Shown here piece by piece: positions 11,196-22,554 of a stretch of 64,000 nucleotides of DNA. The notes beneath the pieces were generated by a model. It was given only the letters and a program-made list of their open reading frames with translations. It searched no databases and had not been told where the DNA came from. The stretch covers positions 349,647,991-349,711,990 of the forward strand of contig NC_134455.1 in the NCBI RefSeq assembly GCF_047948215.1, given 5' to 3'. The position numbers and the translations under genes were made by a program. Numbering within the stretch: position 1 is the first letter of the stretch; each line of letters begins with the position of its first letter. The stretch is from Lycorma delicatula (lineage: Eukaryota; Arthropoda; Insecta; Hemiptera; Fulgoridae).

Positions 11196-11748
11196 TCGCG
11201 AATGAAACTCTATAATTAATAAAGTTATTTTTATTATTTTTCAAAATAATAATAGCATTTCCACAATTGCACGCGGATTAAATAACGACATGCGCACTAT
11301 TACGATATGACCCGATAATATATATTACGATATTGGGATATGACGATGGAACTGACCCTAACCCGCCGGCTGTGGTAAAGAAATAAACATATTTATCACT
11401 AACTTAAAAGGAAATGTCGTTTGTTTCTTCGTTGAAAGTTTTTCTTTTAAAACCGAACAAGCATCATTTTTAATTATTTTAGTGAGTGCGGGTTATAAAA
11501 TCAAAATAAAATATGGACCGCATGTAAGAGGGAGATGATGATATGTAGATTTTTTAAAGTAAATTGTATTAAATATTTTCCAAAACCCCTACAGATATCC
11601 TATTTGTAATTCATGTAAGAAAATATGTTCCTACGGTAAGGTGTTCAGTAAAATCTGCGCTGGGATAAAATTTTTATTTTATGTAAATTTTTTTTATAAT
11701 AAAAATGTGTTTTTTATTTTTCCATTTCTATATTTTTTAATTTTTTAG

Positions 11749-11919
11749 CATGATAGCAGAATATCTGATGGTGAATATTACATTCATGTTTGTATAAAGT
11801 ATGATAGTCAGCGAATTGTCTTTATCGATAAGGATGATAGAATGGAAATCGATGAAGACAAAATTCTTGTCGACCTTATCGATGAAAAAATCAAAGAAAA
11901 AATACTACGTAAAATATAA
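11749..11919 (+). pseudogene. Short acidic coding-like segment, possible exon
   Basis: Fifty-six codons open up to a TAA at 11917. The segment reads SDGEYYIHVCIKYDSQ and then a charged VFIDKDDRMEIDEDK. It is preceded by a pyrimidine-rich tract ending in TTTTTTAG, like a 3' splice site. About 100 bases upstream, 11617-11636 encodes CNSCKK with a CxxC pair between CCCCTACAG and CTACG|GTAAGG, which also fit splice signals. This could be a split gene or chance; product not recognised. Confidence 0.3.
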
Positions 11920-12335
11920 TAGAAGATGCTAGGATAGTATTTATGCCATGTCGTAACACCTGTTATTAGAAATCTGCGATTGGGTTATTTATATGCAGGA
12001 TGAGGAGACCGCATAATCGGTGTTTTTTTGTAGGGAGATGGTTTATAGGTTATCTTATTATCTTAACCAAAAAAAATTCAATGAAGGTAAATTTAATTTA
12101 AGTTACAGCAAATATTTTAAGAAGGATAACTAATTTAAAACGGATTATAAATTTTTTTTTCAGCAATTTACATTCAGTTTATGAATTTACAACGTGACAA
12201 CAAAGGTGAGTTAAAAACTGTAACTCAATAGTAACCGCTCATTCATATATATTTAATTCTAATTAATATTTTTTTGTTTCAGTTTAATGTCAATATCGCA
12301 AACGAGGAGAATCACTATATCAGTTGAACAGCTGA

Positions 12336-12869
12336 CTATGTACGTTTAAGAAGGAACTGGAAAAGTTAGAGTTTGATTTAGAACTTAGAAATCTAACTGT
12401 GTTACAAGTCATATCAAAAATATTAATCTAGGAATTGTTGGTCCCGTTTGCGGCGCTAAGTAAAAGGTCGAACGCAATTAAAATTCTGAATGAATGTGGT
12501 TTAAATCGAGATGAAGACAATGGAATCGTATCATGTAAGGAGCGTGATTGGGCTATAATTTCTGAAATTAATTTATTGCAATGGGAAATTGAACATAAAA
12601 TTCACAATCGCACGAGTAAAGTTTCTGATGAATTATATAGTTGTTACAAATTTTTTTAAGACAATATAATCTGTTATGAATTACTGAAGAGTACCTTTCA
12701 TAATTGGGCCCGACCTTTTCCAGTGGTGGATGTAGAATTTTACTTCACTGGCGTGCTGGATTTGGAGGCTTGCACAGAATGTGATGTTGACATTTTGAAG
12801 TGATTGGTTGAGGACGATCCATTTCAGGAGCGAAAGTGCGTCATCGAATTGCGAACTAGTGAAAGCTGA
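12336..12869 (+). pseudogene. Unknown protein, frame kept but with three nonsense codons
   Basis: One frame runs for about 178 codons without an indel but contains TAG at 12429, TAA at 12657 and TGA at about 12798. Segments read KKELEKLEFDLELRNLTVLQ, ILNECGLNRDEDNG, ERDWAIISEINLLQWEIEHK, FHNWARPFPVVDVEFYFTG, LEACTECDVDILK and DPFQERKCVIELRT. The composition is clearly protein-like, and far less AT-biased than the flanks. I do not recognise the family. A polypyrimidine tract and TTTCAG just upstream (about 12282) could be a splice acceptor. It most likely belongs with the neighbouring decayed frames. Confidence 0.5.
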
Positions 12870-13504
12870 GCATAATGTTATACGTTCGAATGTAGCCAAG
12901 GCATATATAAGCAGAGCTCTAATGTTTTTGTTTTACTTAAAATTTTCTTTTAAGTCTTTTATCAAACTTTCTTATCTTTTAAGTCAAAAATTATTATATA
13001 TTTTATTTAATATTATTTTGTTTAACAGTTAAATTAGACAGATGGATAGGTAGACGACTTATAGGCAGTTTAACATGCTGAATTTGATGGTCTGTTTCAG
13101 AATTGAGAAATAATTCCTGTCACAAGAAGAAAATCCTTATAGGGTAGACGGGTGACGTGTATCTGGATAGACACGAGTGAGTTGTTTCAAAATTACGCTA
13201 TATATGAACACGTACGTTTATACATATTCAATAAATATCAAATTTTACCTTTTAGTTCTGCTGTCAGCATGCTTGATTTGAATTACAACAATATTAAACG
13301 ATGATGAATGGACCATCAACATCGTACTTAAAGATTATAAGCAGGAACTTTTTAATTATATAATATAACGTAGGAGTTTTTTTATTTATAATTGACCTTT
13401 CTTTGGTTTTACAGGCTAAAATAAATGCAGAACCTGCTTTCTTTTAATATTATAATTTTGTAGATTTAATAATAAAAGGGGTTGATGTAATTATACTTTT
13501 CAAC

Positions 13505-13873
13505 TTACCTGGTATATAAACAGTCCTCCAATATTTTTGTGTTATTCTGTTCTACAGGCGGGTTACTGATCGTTGGAACATTACAAAGAAATGAGAGTTT
13601 GTCTTCGGCTGAAAGCAAATATCTGTTGACAAAGGGAACGAAAGAGTAGTTTACGAACAAATAGACTGCTTGCGAAACCGAGTCTGGTATTTGCAGCGAT
13701 TCATGGATCATCGATTTCGTTCCAGGAGGAAAAAAAAGATCAATACACCAATTAATGTATATTTTAAAGAAACATATATCTCTCATCGATTGAAGTAAAA
13801 AAAAAAGAAAAATATTTTGGTAAGGAAAATTATATTTCCAAATGTTACTATTATGAAGATTTGCGTACCACAT
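13505..13873 (-). CDS. Unknown 122-codon open frame (doubtful)
   Basis: Open from 13873 to 13505, with HESLQIPDSVSQAVYLFVN and ending LEDCLYTR. The plus strand of the same stretch also reads protein-like (VVYEQIDCLRNRVWYLQRF, MDHRFRSRRKKK), which would match the direction of the neighbouring decayed frames. I cannot decide which strand, if either, was coding. Confidence 0.2.
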   Translation of the reverse strand: MWYANLHNSNIWKYNFPYQNIFLFFLLQSMRDICFFKIYINWCIDLFFPPGTKSMIHESLQIPDSVSQAVYLFVNYSFVPFVNRYLLSAEDKLSFLCNVPTISNPPVEQNNTKILEDCLYTR

Positions 13874-14071
13874 TAGAGGAATGAAATTTTTATTTGGTAT
13901 ATTGTAGTCATATCTATTGTAAATCTAAGAATTGATCAATAAATAATTGAATTAGATAAAATTAGTCGTTTTCATTCATCTTTAATATTTCTTCTAGTAT
14001 ATAAGGGCAAGATAATATCATATAAACCACTTTGTAATTAAACTGTAAGCGTTGAAGAGTGTTTAAAAAAA

Positions 14072-14320
14072 GAGATTCATAAGCAAGTTCGTAGAGATTT
14101 TTTGTCAAGGTGGAGGATGTAAATACGTTCTCTCACTTATAGATTGTTTTTCCAAATATTCATTTGATTTCATTTGATTTACAAAATGAAATGTATTTTC
14201 ACCCACAACTTAAAAGTATCAATCATTATTCCACCCACATATTCCGATAAAAAACTTCAATATTTGATCGAGTGGTTCAACAGAAATCTTAACTCGAAGA
14301 AATTTAACGTAAGTCTACCA
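14072..14320 (+). pseudogene. Retroviral-type (Polinton/Maverick-like) integrase remnant
   Basis: Three pieces in shifting frames match successive parts of an rve-type DDE integrase. EIHKQVRRDFLSR (14072-14110) resembles the segment before the core. KYVLSLIDCFSKYSFDF (14121-14171) matches the strand with the first catalytic Asp and its IDxFSKYxF signature. YLIEWFNRNLNSKKF (about 14256-14300) matches the ERFNRTLKSK signature around the catalytic Glu. The FSKYxF form is closest in memory to Polinton/Maverick integrases rather than gypsy/BEL. The middle of the domain is deleted or scrambled. If correct, the surrounding unknown frames could be other genes of the same large element. Confidence 0.5.
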
Positions 14321-14355
14321 AACAGGGAATTTCGATGGTAGCGAAAAAAAGCTTG

Positions 14356-14450
14356 AAAAAGGGTACAGGTTAGTAAACAGGTAAGCATGAAAAAGCGTAC
14401 AGGCTGGCGTGTAGGCTTTCCAAAAAGGGTAAAGGCTAGCGTAAAGAAAT
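14356..14450 (+). repeat. Three imperfect 33-bp tandem units
   Basis: AAAAAGGGTACAGG, AAAAAGCGTACAGG and AAAAAGGGTAAAGG begin at 14356, 14390 and 14422. Each is followed by a related tail. The open frame on the minus strand here is low-complexity. Confidence 0.55.
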
Positions 14451-14484
14451 TTTCAGGCTTTTTCACGCCTTTAAAAAAAATGCA

Positions 14485-14600
14485 GACTTTGAGATTTTGG
14501 ATTTTGGACTGTTATAACATCTAGTTTTGCACCTCCCCTTTTCATTGCAATCGATTGGACCAAAAGTATATTTGTATGCAGTTAAGAAAAAAGTGCAGAA
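14485..14600 (+). repeat. Family E fragment
   Basis: Matches the middle of family E (GGACTGTTATAACATCTAG, then CCCCTTTTCATTGCAATCGA). Both ends are missing. Confidence 0.65.
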
Positions 14601-14690
14601 GTGCAGACTATTTTTTTTTCAAAAATGGTGTAGACTATTTAAAAGTGCTTTTTAATTAGTGCAGATTATTTAAACTAATTAAAGCCCGTT

Positions 14691-15152
14691 TTGAATAGGT
14701 TTAAAAGCCTATTTAAACCGGGGAAGATGATGATTGTGTTCAGACGAGAGGTAATGGTTGGTTACCTTGGAAGATCGCGAACAGATCACCGTAGAGATAT
14801 AATATCGTATTTTTATCGCGGTCTAGAGCTTGATCATCATGGGTGCGGCGTCTCTCCACAGTTGGCATCTGGAGGATTCAGATCTTATCAGCGGATGAAA
14901 ATAATTATATCGACTCACCTGAAAGAAGGGGTAAAACAAAATGGTTATAACGAATGGGACATTGTCGCTTACGTGGAAATGGGGAAAACGACGTGTTTAG
15001 AAAAGGATGCACAGACGACAATCAAACATGAATACTCATATAGCAAACCTAAGACGCTCAGCGACATCGACAGCCAATTAAAGCTGCGGCGGAATGAAAC
15101 AATAGGCGAGAAAACCGATTACCTGAAGAGGTACTCCCAAAGCGGTAACTGA
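14691..15152 (+). CDS. Unknown protein, 153 codons
   Basis: An open frame with noticeably higher GC than its surroundings. It has VGYLGRSRTDHRRDI at about residues 23-37, a Gly/His-rich LELDHHGCGVSPQLASGG at about 45-62, and a lysine-rich C-terminus. After its TGA (15150-15152) the same frame continues protein-like to about 15262 (NKLIYIKLNMDSS, FQTYRLTGEEFSEG), so the TGA may be a nonsense mutation. No signal peptide or membrane segment is seen. The frame scanner's start (TTT AGG TTT context) is not a convincing ATG, so the true start is unknown. Its position just after an integrase-like remnant, on the same strand, suggests the same element. I do not recognise it. Confidence 0.4.
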   Translation: MNRFKSLFKPGKMMIVFRREVMVGYLGRSRTDHRRDIISYFYRGLELDHHGCGVSPQLASGGFRSYQRMKIIISTHLKEGVKQNGYNEWDIVAYVEMGKTTCLEKDAQTTIKHEYSYSKPKTLSDIDSQLKLRRNETIGEKTDYLKRYSQSGN

Positions 15153-15485
15153 TGGAAAATGAATAAACTCATCTATATAAAGCTAAATATGGACTCGTCT
15201 ATCGCGAGCATGCATATTTTCCAAACATATAGATTAACGGGGGAGGAATTTTCCGAAGGAATGTAGGTGGAGGATATCCTAAAGTATTAATTGAAAGAAT
15301 GATCAATTTGAAATTTAAAAAGTTATTTTTACTGATTATTAGTTTCTTATTTATCATTTCATTAATATTCGTTTGTATGTTTTTTAGAAAAAAATTAAAA
15401 TTAGAACTCAACAAACAGCGTGTTTGTTTATTCACCTTCATCTCTTAAACAATAAAGCGGGTGAATATCTTATTCAATCTCTATT

Positions 15486-15507
15486 AAAAAAAAAAAAAAA
15501 AAAAAAA
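15486..15507 (+). repeat. Poly-A tract of 22 bases
   Basis: Preceded by AACAATAAAGCGGG (an AATAAA about 35 bases upstream), so it could mark the end of a retroposed transcript covering the previous frame. No clear flanking duplication is seen. Confidence 0.5.
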
Positions 15508-15539
15508 TGGAAGGAAAATGAAGAAGTCGTTTTTAACTA

Positions 15540-16290
15540 GAATTAACATTTATTTATCCAATATTAATTAAAAAACATACATAAAATAATTACGTATTGA
15601 GGGGGAACCTGAGGATGGACCTATGCGCGTTTGCTGACTTTTGTTAGCCACTTTTATATGCAGCTGAGATCGTATCGTTGAACATTTTGAATTGTTCGTG
15701 AGGCTCATCAAATACGAACTCAGCCTGTCATCATTTTTTTATAACGTTCTCTGAATGAAAGACCTTCAATTTCTCGGTTTCAAATAGTTTCATTTTCCTC
15801 AGATACTTGCCCTTCTTAGGCAGCGTTCACGCTAGGAACTGTCTATTCTGTTGCTTTATATTCAGCGACTTCGAGTGAGTGATTAGAATTCACTCAGGGG
15901 GTCGCTACTTCGACGAAGATGTCATCAATCATCCTGTATCTCGAAGAGGTTACCATGAAGGTGAATAAGTCATCAACCTCAGCTTTATTAAACTCAGGTT
16001 TGCCAGGCTGATTGTTCTTGCTACAACTAAAATTTCTCCACATGTTAACCTGTTAAAAAGGGATTCTTTATCGCCAATTCATTATCCTCCGCTGCTGCCG
16101 GCTGCAATATCCCGCGTTTCAGATACTGATTGAAGACTTACAAAATCAGTCAGCGACTGATGCGATAGAACTTTTACAGCTCCTCTTCCCAATGGCGCAT
16201 ATCATAAAACCATATGTGTTTTACAATAATATCACATCCAATAAACTCACGTCTGCAAAATTGTCATCAACCTCAGGTAGATGCTGCGGA
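15540..16290. other. No gene assigned; moderately GC-rich stretch
   Basis: Less AT-rich than its neighbours, with short protein-like minus-strand frames (for example VSLQSVSETRDIAAGSSGG near 16090-16150), but no sustained frame. It could be more debris of the 10-15 kb region. Confidence 0.3.
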
Positions 16291-16294
16291 TTAC

Positions 16295-17085
16295 ACACAA
16301 AAGTTAATTCAAAATATTTATCATTTTATTTAAATATAATATTTTTTCGTTTATTTAATTCAATGATTCTAACTAAAGTGCGCGCACATACCGTATTTAA
16401 TTTGCACTTGCAGCGACGGTCGGCACTAATGTAATTTAACAACTTACATAGTACAAATTTCACTGGTAGGGTCAGCAGGTGGTGTAGCCGCGAGGCTTAA
16501 CGCACCAGGAATCGAGTCAACCGAGAGCGATCAATTTTGAGACCCAGTCAGATCGAGTTACTTTTTTGCACTTTAAATATTATTCATTTATTTAATTCTA
16601 CCGTTCACCTGTGACGTCCCATCATAGCAGACATCTGCAAAAGCATTTTTTGGAGTCGGGGTGCGATTTAGATAAATCTTTTTTGCGTATATTGTTATTT
16701 TTTAATTGTTAACAAATATACCTAAGAAAAATATGACCTTAATTTGGCGAAATGTCGAGATACTGAGAGTTATCTTACTCTGTAGCCTCATCCCATTCAT
16801 CTTTTAAGTTGAAAATTTAATGGCATCAATGCCCCACATATATACAAGTAATCTGACTGAGTTTTATCGAAATTGGTCCAGTAGTTCTGAAGATATAAGG
16901 TAATTTAGGTGCCAACATCGAATTCACACACGTATATACAAACATGAACATCTGGAAAATTTCCATCCGGTTTTTTGGGTTCCTTAGGTGTCGAAACGTC
17001 AAAATCCGGTGAAAACAGCATGTGCCCAAATTGGACCGATTACAATACCCTCCCTTCTATAGCGCTATCTAGACGGGAAAGTAAA
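16295..17085 (+). repeat. Dispersed family A, copy 2
   Basis: Long copy. The A-box-like GGTGGTGTAGCCGCGAGG is near 16480 and the B-box-like TTTGAGACCC near 16537. The 3' half has TTTTGGGTTCCTTAGGTGTC and ends CTAGACGGGAAAGTAA at about 17084. The last bases are the inverse of the ACTTTCCCGTC at the family's 5' end. Frames at 16192-16434 and 16826-17029 are not genes. Confidence 0.8.
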
Positions 17086-17154
17086 TATTATGGATATTAA
17101 ACGATTAACAGGTTATTTATAATTTTTTTTGATAATATATTCCAGGAAGTTATT

Positions 17155-17480
17155 TAAATCAGGTGGGTGGATAAAGTGACAAATGAAGAGATGTTGCGGC
17201 AAATTGATGAAGATTGAAGCATTTGGAAAAATATAGTTAAAAGAAGAGAAAGATTTATAGGCCATATATTAAGGCATCCTGGAATAGTCGCTTTAATATT
17301 GGAGGGACAGGTAGAAGAAAACTTTTTGCAGGCAGGCAACGCTTGGAATATGTAAAAAAAATTGTTAGGAATGTAAGATGCAGGGAGTATACCGATATGA
17401 AATGACTGGCACTAGATAGGAAATCTTGGAGAGCTGCATAAAACTAGTCAAATGACTGAAAACAAAAAAAAAGAAAAAAA
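17155..17480 (+). mobile_element. LINE 3' end with A-rich tail
   Basis: Encodes, with stops, the last part of a LINE ORF2: RWVDKVTNEEMLRQIDED, IVKRRERFIGHILRHPG and ALILEGQVE. An A-rich tail TGACTGAAAACAAAAAAAAA follows. The same tail and frame occur inverted at 61130-61545. Strongly 5' truncated. Confidence 0.82.
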
Positions 17481-17484
17481 TTAT

Positions 17485-18460
17485 TTAATACGGAATTAAT
17501 AACTAAAGTATATCTTAAATATTTTAAAATTCAAATCACGATAAATATAATTTAAAATGTTTTGATTTTCTGATCTTTCTAAACTAGTTATTAGAATTAC
17601 TTAACATTTTTAAATAATCTTTATGTATTTTATATGATCCAATTATTTGGTTTCTTTTAATAATCATACTCATGTGTAACAATAAATAAATTTTTAACGA
17701 TTGAATGACTAATATTGCTCCGTATATTATGTGGTGAGAAGGGTGCAATGGTACAATGCTCGTGACGGGTTAACAGAAGTGTAAAAAGAATACCACAAGA
17801 ATAACGAGAGTGATTAAAAGCTCATTTTGTTTCTGCTTTTCTCTTACGTTTTTAATAGAAAGATGGACATTATAACATCATCATTATTGTTAGTAGACTA
17901 CTTTATTAATATCATTTCATTTAGTAATAGTAATTTATAAAGCAATATTAATTTCTTTTATTTTCATCAGCGTCTAGAATAAAATAATATTACACACCGT
18001 TTTATTTATTTCTTTTTTTCAGAGGAAATGAATATAAGATATAAATCTTACGGATTTTTTTAAAAACTTTTATTTTATAATTAAGAGGGTAGTCAATCCA
18101 GTTTTTTTTTTTAATTTTTTGGGATTCTTTTCCTGTTCTGGTCTGAAAATTAACTACTATCTAAATAGAAATTATGCTACAAAGAATCATATCCTTATTT
18201 GATTTACAACCCCTAAAATTGATGGTGGGGGTAAATAATCGTCATTTACGAGAAACGCTTTATTTCAGATATGATTTATCTTAGAAACCTAACTCTAACC
18301 AAAATAAACAGAAAGTTTTGCTCTATGATGTGTACAGACAGTTTTTGTTTACCAGTTTTCACTATGTCAAAAATAACTTTTTTCTGAAAATTAACAAAAA
18401 TGATAATGTTTCCTTGATATTTTACTACTTTGCCGTCTAACGCTATAGCTTTAGAAGTGA
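17485..18460. other. No gene seen
   Basis: AT-rich, with poly-T runs at 18100 and a CCCCTAAAATTGATGGTGGG stretch near 18210. No coding frame or recognised repeat. Confidence 0.45.
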
Positions 18461-18464
18461 AAGT

Positions 18465-19225
18465 ATGGTAATCAGACCAATATGGGTATATGCGGTTTTC
18501 ACTGGATCTTTACATTTTGACATAAAGGAACTCAAGATACCCAAAAATTATTGAATGCACTTATGTGTGTTCGGTGTTGCATCCAAAATCAACTTTTATC
18601 TCCAGAACTACTCGACTGATTATGACCCAACTTGGTCAGATTATCTCTATATATGAGGCATTGATGCCATTAAATTTTCAACTTAAAAGTTCAAGGGGGT
18701 GAGGCTATAGAACAAGGTTACCCTCAGTTATTTCAAGATTTCGCCTAATTAAAGTCATATTTTCTTAGCCACATTTGTTGACAATTAGTAAATGTTTCTA
18801 AAAAAAATTTCAAAATCCCATTCCCACCCCAAAAAATTCTCTAAATAAACTAGTGACTAAGTGGGTAAACTGCGTCATTAGTACTCCCTTTCATCACAAG
18901 GAGCACTAATGTATCACTGACGTACAGTTGTTGTAGTCGACTGCTATGTTGGGACGTCACAGGTGAGCGATAGAATTAAATAAACGAATAATATTTAAAG
19001 GGTAAAAAAGTATTAAAATGGCCACTACTATCTCTACACCTGCGCGAATAAAATACGGTATGCGCGCGCGCTTTAGTTAGAATTATTGAATTAAATAGAC
19101 GAAAAAAATATTATATTAACATAAAATGATAAATATTTTAAGTTGAATTGTGTGTGTGTGTATGTGTGCGTAAGCCGTGCATCAGAAAAAAGCCATGACG
19201 GGAAAGTCCTACAACAGTGTTTTCA
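18465..19225 (-). repeat. Dispersed family A, copy 3
   Basis: Inverted copy from GAAAGTATGGTAATCAGACC (3' end) to a 5' end with GACGGGAAAGTCCTACAAC at about 19198-19216. The pol III-box core is replaced by an unrelated or deleted segment around 18850-18950. A (TG)n tract sits at 19150. Confidence 0.72.
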
Positions 19226-19914
19226 GTTTTTTAAATTTAATTTCGTGTGAATTATTTTAAGATAACCTTTCTATTCATCATAGATCAAAAATCTATTTCC
19301 AATTGAAAAAAAAGTTCTTAAAATATTATGCATACAAGTTTAGTTATAATGTTTCTAGCGCTTTAAAAGTTTGGAAAAAAATCTTCGGAAATATACATTT
19401 TTAGTACATAATTAATTGATTAATTTCGGTCCAACATTATGGATTTCTAAAGTTCTGATTTTTGAAAACCAGACAGCCGTAGACTATTTCTGTGCTAATG
19501 ACACCTGCACTTAAATGAGAAGGACCAACTACTGTTTGTTTTTCTTTTAGTCAAAATTTGGGTTGACTAATTCTTTAATTTGAATAATAATTATATAACG
19601 AAATAATATTTTTAATTTAGGAAAATTTTCAAAATAACCAGAAAAAAGGCCAGAAAGCAACTACTTTACTGGTTTTTTACGAAAATGTTATGCCGAAAAA
19701 AGTTATCCAATTATAAATGGTCTCAGTGTCCCCTACTTAGAAGTCTTTGTATAAAATATTTCATAAAGATCAGTTAATTCAATCTAAAAGTTACCAAACA
19801 AAACAATAACAGAGGAAAATAAAGCAAAAATTTGGGTTATCTTCCGGTCCTAAATGAAATTAACCAAATAACTAAAGTGACATTTAAAAGTAATGGAATT
19901 ATCAAATTAGTGTA

Positions 19915-20650
19915 TAAATGTTGTGACTTTAAGTCCAGAAACGACAAAAAAACTCCTTTTATCCTTTCAATAAGACCAATCATTATCAAAAATTATCTCA
20001 GCTACCTAAGGGGCATTCAATTATGTAAAAAAACAAAAAAATTACTCTATTCTATGAATAAATTTTTAGATATGGAACCACAAGATCTATCTCTCCGCCC
20101 CCTCGACTGATTGCGTCCAAATTTAAATGGCACCAACGTACATTAGTCAGAAGCAATCGTATGAAATTTTATAAAAATCTATTAATACAAGCTGAAGATA
20201 TCAAGTAAAACGATAACTGATGAAAAAAATGTAATAATATTAAGCTTACAATTTATTACCCCTGAATAAAATCACCCGAATACAAAAACAAAGTGACATA
20301 CTAATATAATGAAATCATTTAAATAGTATAAGAATGTGACTTTGAGTACAGAGAGAAACGAAAAAAAAAATAAATAAGAATTTTTTTACAGGGGTTACGA
20401 AGTTACAAGTGTTTGAATAAGATCCAGAATCCTGAGAAAGTATTTTTATTTTATCTGATGATAATTTAAAACCCCTTAGGTAGCTAAGAAGCTGCATAAA
20501 GAGCATTAAATTTATGTGAAAACATTAACTTAACCTATGAATAAAATGTTTAGATATTTCTTACCTAAGGGAAGAAACAACTTTCATTCCCTTAAACCGA
20601 TTGTTAAAACAAATGGCATTAATGCTCCTTATACAGAAATCATCATACCA
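19915..20650 (+). repeat. Family F, two diverged copies in tandem
   Basis: 19915-20155 and 20320-20650 share an ordered series of blocks: TGTGACTTTAAGTCCAGAAA, CTCAGCTACCTAAGGGGCAT, and CTCGACTGATTGCGTCC with AAATGGCACCAAC. They are about 400 bases apart and well diverged. No coding capacity. Confidence 0.55.
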
Positions 20651-20664
20651 ACCAAAATCATCAT

Positions 20665-21552
20665 ACTGTCACGCGACTAAAGTCGCGTTGGGGGAAACTC
20701 CTACAACTGTGGGTTATTTCTGATGCACGATTTTAAATATTTATCATTTTATTTAAATATAATATTTATTAGTTTATTTAATTCAATGATTTTAACTAAA
20801 GCGTGTGCGCATACTATGTATTTAATTCGCGCGAGTGTGGCAGTACTAGCGGCGAAAGTCGGCACTAACTAAACTAATGTAATTTCACAACTTATTACAT
20901 AGAACAAATTTCGCTTGTACGGTCGGGAGACCGGTGTAGCCGCAAGGCTTAACGTACTAGGTACAGAGTCAACCGGGTGATAGAGTTTGAGATTCGACCG
21001 GACCGAGTTACTTTTTTACACTTTAAATATTATTATTCATTTATTTAATTCTACCACTCACCTGTGACGTCACAAGATGGCAGACGCTACAACAGCACTT
21101 TTTTCGGGTAAGGGTGCAATTTTTCAAATATTTTTTGTACATATTGTTAAAAAAATAATTTTTAAAAAATGTGTCTAAGAAAAATATGACCTTAATAGGC
21201 GAAATTTGGAGATACTGAAGATGACTTTGCTCTACAGCCTCATCCTCTTGATCTTTTAAGTTGAAAATCTAATAGTATCAATGTTTCATATATAAAAGTA
21301 ATCTGATCAAGTTTGGTCTAAATCGGTCCAGTAGTTCTGGAGATATAATATGATTTAGAGGGGAACGCCGAACACAGATGTAAATACGAACATTTATATC
21401 CAGAAAATTTCTATCTGATTTTTTGGGTTCCTTTGGTGTGTAAACGTCAAGTTGCGGTGAAAACTGAATACGCCCGAATTGAACCGATTACAGTACTTTC
21501 CCTTCTAGAGCTATAGCTCTGTTGTAGCGCTATCTACACGGGAAAGTAAAAT
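20665..21552 (+). repeat. Dispersed family A, copy 4 (longest)
   Basis: Begins with a stem CACGCGACT-AAAGTCGCGTT and CTCCTACAACTGTGGG. It continues through the A-box-like CCGGTGTAGCCGCAAGG and the B-box-like TTTGAGATTCGACC, then TTTTGGGTTCCTTTGGTGTG, and ends CTACACGGGAAAGTAAA. It is the best copy here for deriving the family's structure. Confidence 0.8.
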
Positions 21553-21784
21553 AAATAAATCGGAGTTATAAAAAAAAAAAGGAAAAAATAGGAGCAAAAT
21601 TTTTTCGGAAATTTTCATTATTAAATTTGTTACTGAGTTAGTGGAAATAATGAAACGTTAGGGTAAAAAAATCCCGACAGCAAAATTGAATTAAATTACC
21701 ATACTTTCTTTATTTATATTTGCAAAATGAGATTAAGTAGATTGAAAACTTATACGTCAGAATATGGAATAAAAGTTTTTTAGT

Positions 21785-21875
21785 GTCTAAAAAATCCGTA
21801 GCTTGAGTGAGATTCGAACTCAGAACCTTTCGGACGAGAAGATAAACGTTACCATTTTGCTACGGAGGTCAGCCA
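21785..21875 (-). mobile_element. tRNA-like SINE head (SINE-2 related)
   Basis: On the minus strand a 7-bp acceptor-like stem TCCGTAG/CTACGGA encloses a perfect A box TAGCAAAATGG and a perfect B box GTTCGAATC. It is followed directly by TTTTTT, a pol III terminator. The T arm is 5 bases too far from the acceptor, so it is not a functional tRNA. GGCTGACCTCCGTAG upstream matches the start of SINE-2 copies. Confidence 0.6.
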
Positions 21876-21879
21876 CTTA

Positions 21880-22550
21880 TGAAAATTTTGTGCTACATGA
21901 AAAACGTCACACTTCACCAATATTCAAATCTTGATTTTCAGAATGCAAAGATTAAGGAATGAAGTTCATAAATTTATTTTAAAATGTTACCACATTTTTA
22001 ACGGTCCTAACACTGCAATATAAAAAGCTTGTGTGTTCTTTTCGTATCTATATTTTTATTATGTAAATTTTACTACTTAGCCAAAACATTTCTTGAATTA
22101 AAGTTTTTTACGTTCCAATCTCTAACTTTAGTCAATAATAAGGAGAATTTTATTTTTTACGTGGAACTTGTTATCGTAATCTATTTCTGGTATTCTTATT
22201 TTAAATACGTTTTTATTTTATTCTAAAATAAAGCGATTTATCTGTAGCAAATCCTCTATCTTACGTTTTACACTATTACATGGCATGGTTGATTTTGGTT
22301 ATTAAAGTAACCAAAAATTTTCTTTTGAAGATATGTTTAAAAATCCTTTGTTTTAGAGTCATGACAAGTGATACACAAGGTCATGATCATATCTCAAAGA
22401 GAACAACGAAGCCATACTGCATGTTTTACATTATTTTAAGGGGGAATTTATTAATCTATAAGTTTATTGACATTAAAAACTGAATAAAACATTTCCAGAA
22501 CGGTATTTATTGTTCTATTATTAAAAAAAAAAAACAAAAAACTAAAGTAG
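21880..22550. other. No gene seen
   Basis: AT-rich. The open frames at 22029 and 22280 have no recognisable features. Confidence 0.45.
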
Positions 22551-22554
22551 CATC

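Noticed and set aside
21785..21875. A functional tRNA gene
   Set aside because: A/B boxes, acceptor-like stem and TTTTTT are present, but five extra bases between the T arm and the acceptor break the fold, and the upstream bases match SINE-2.
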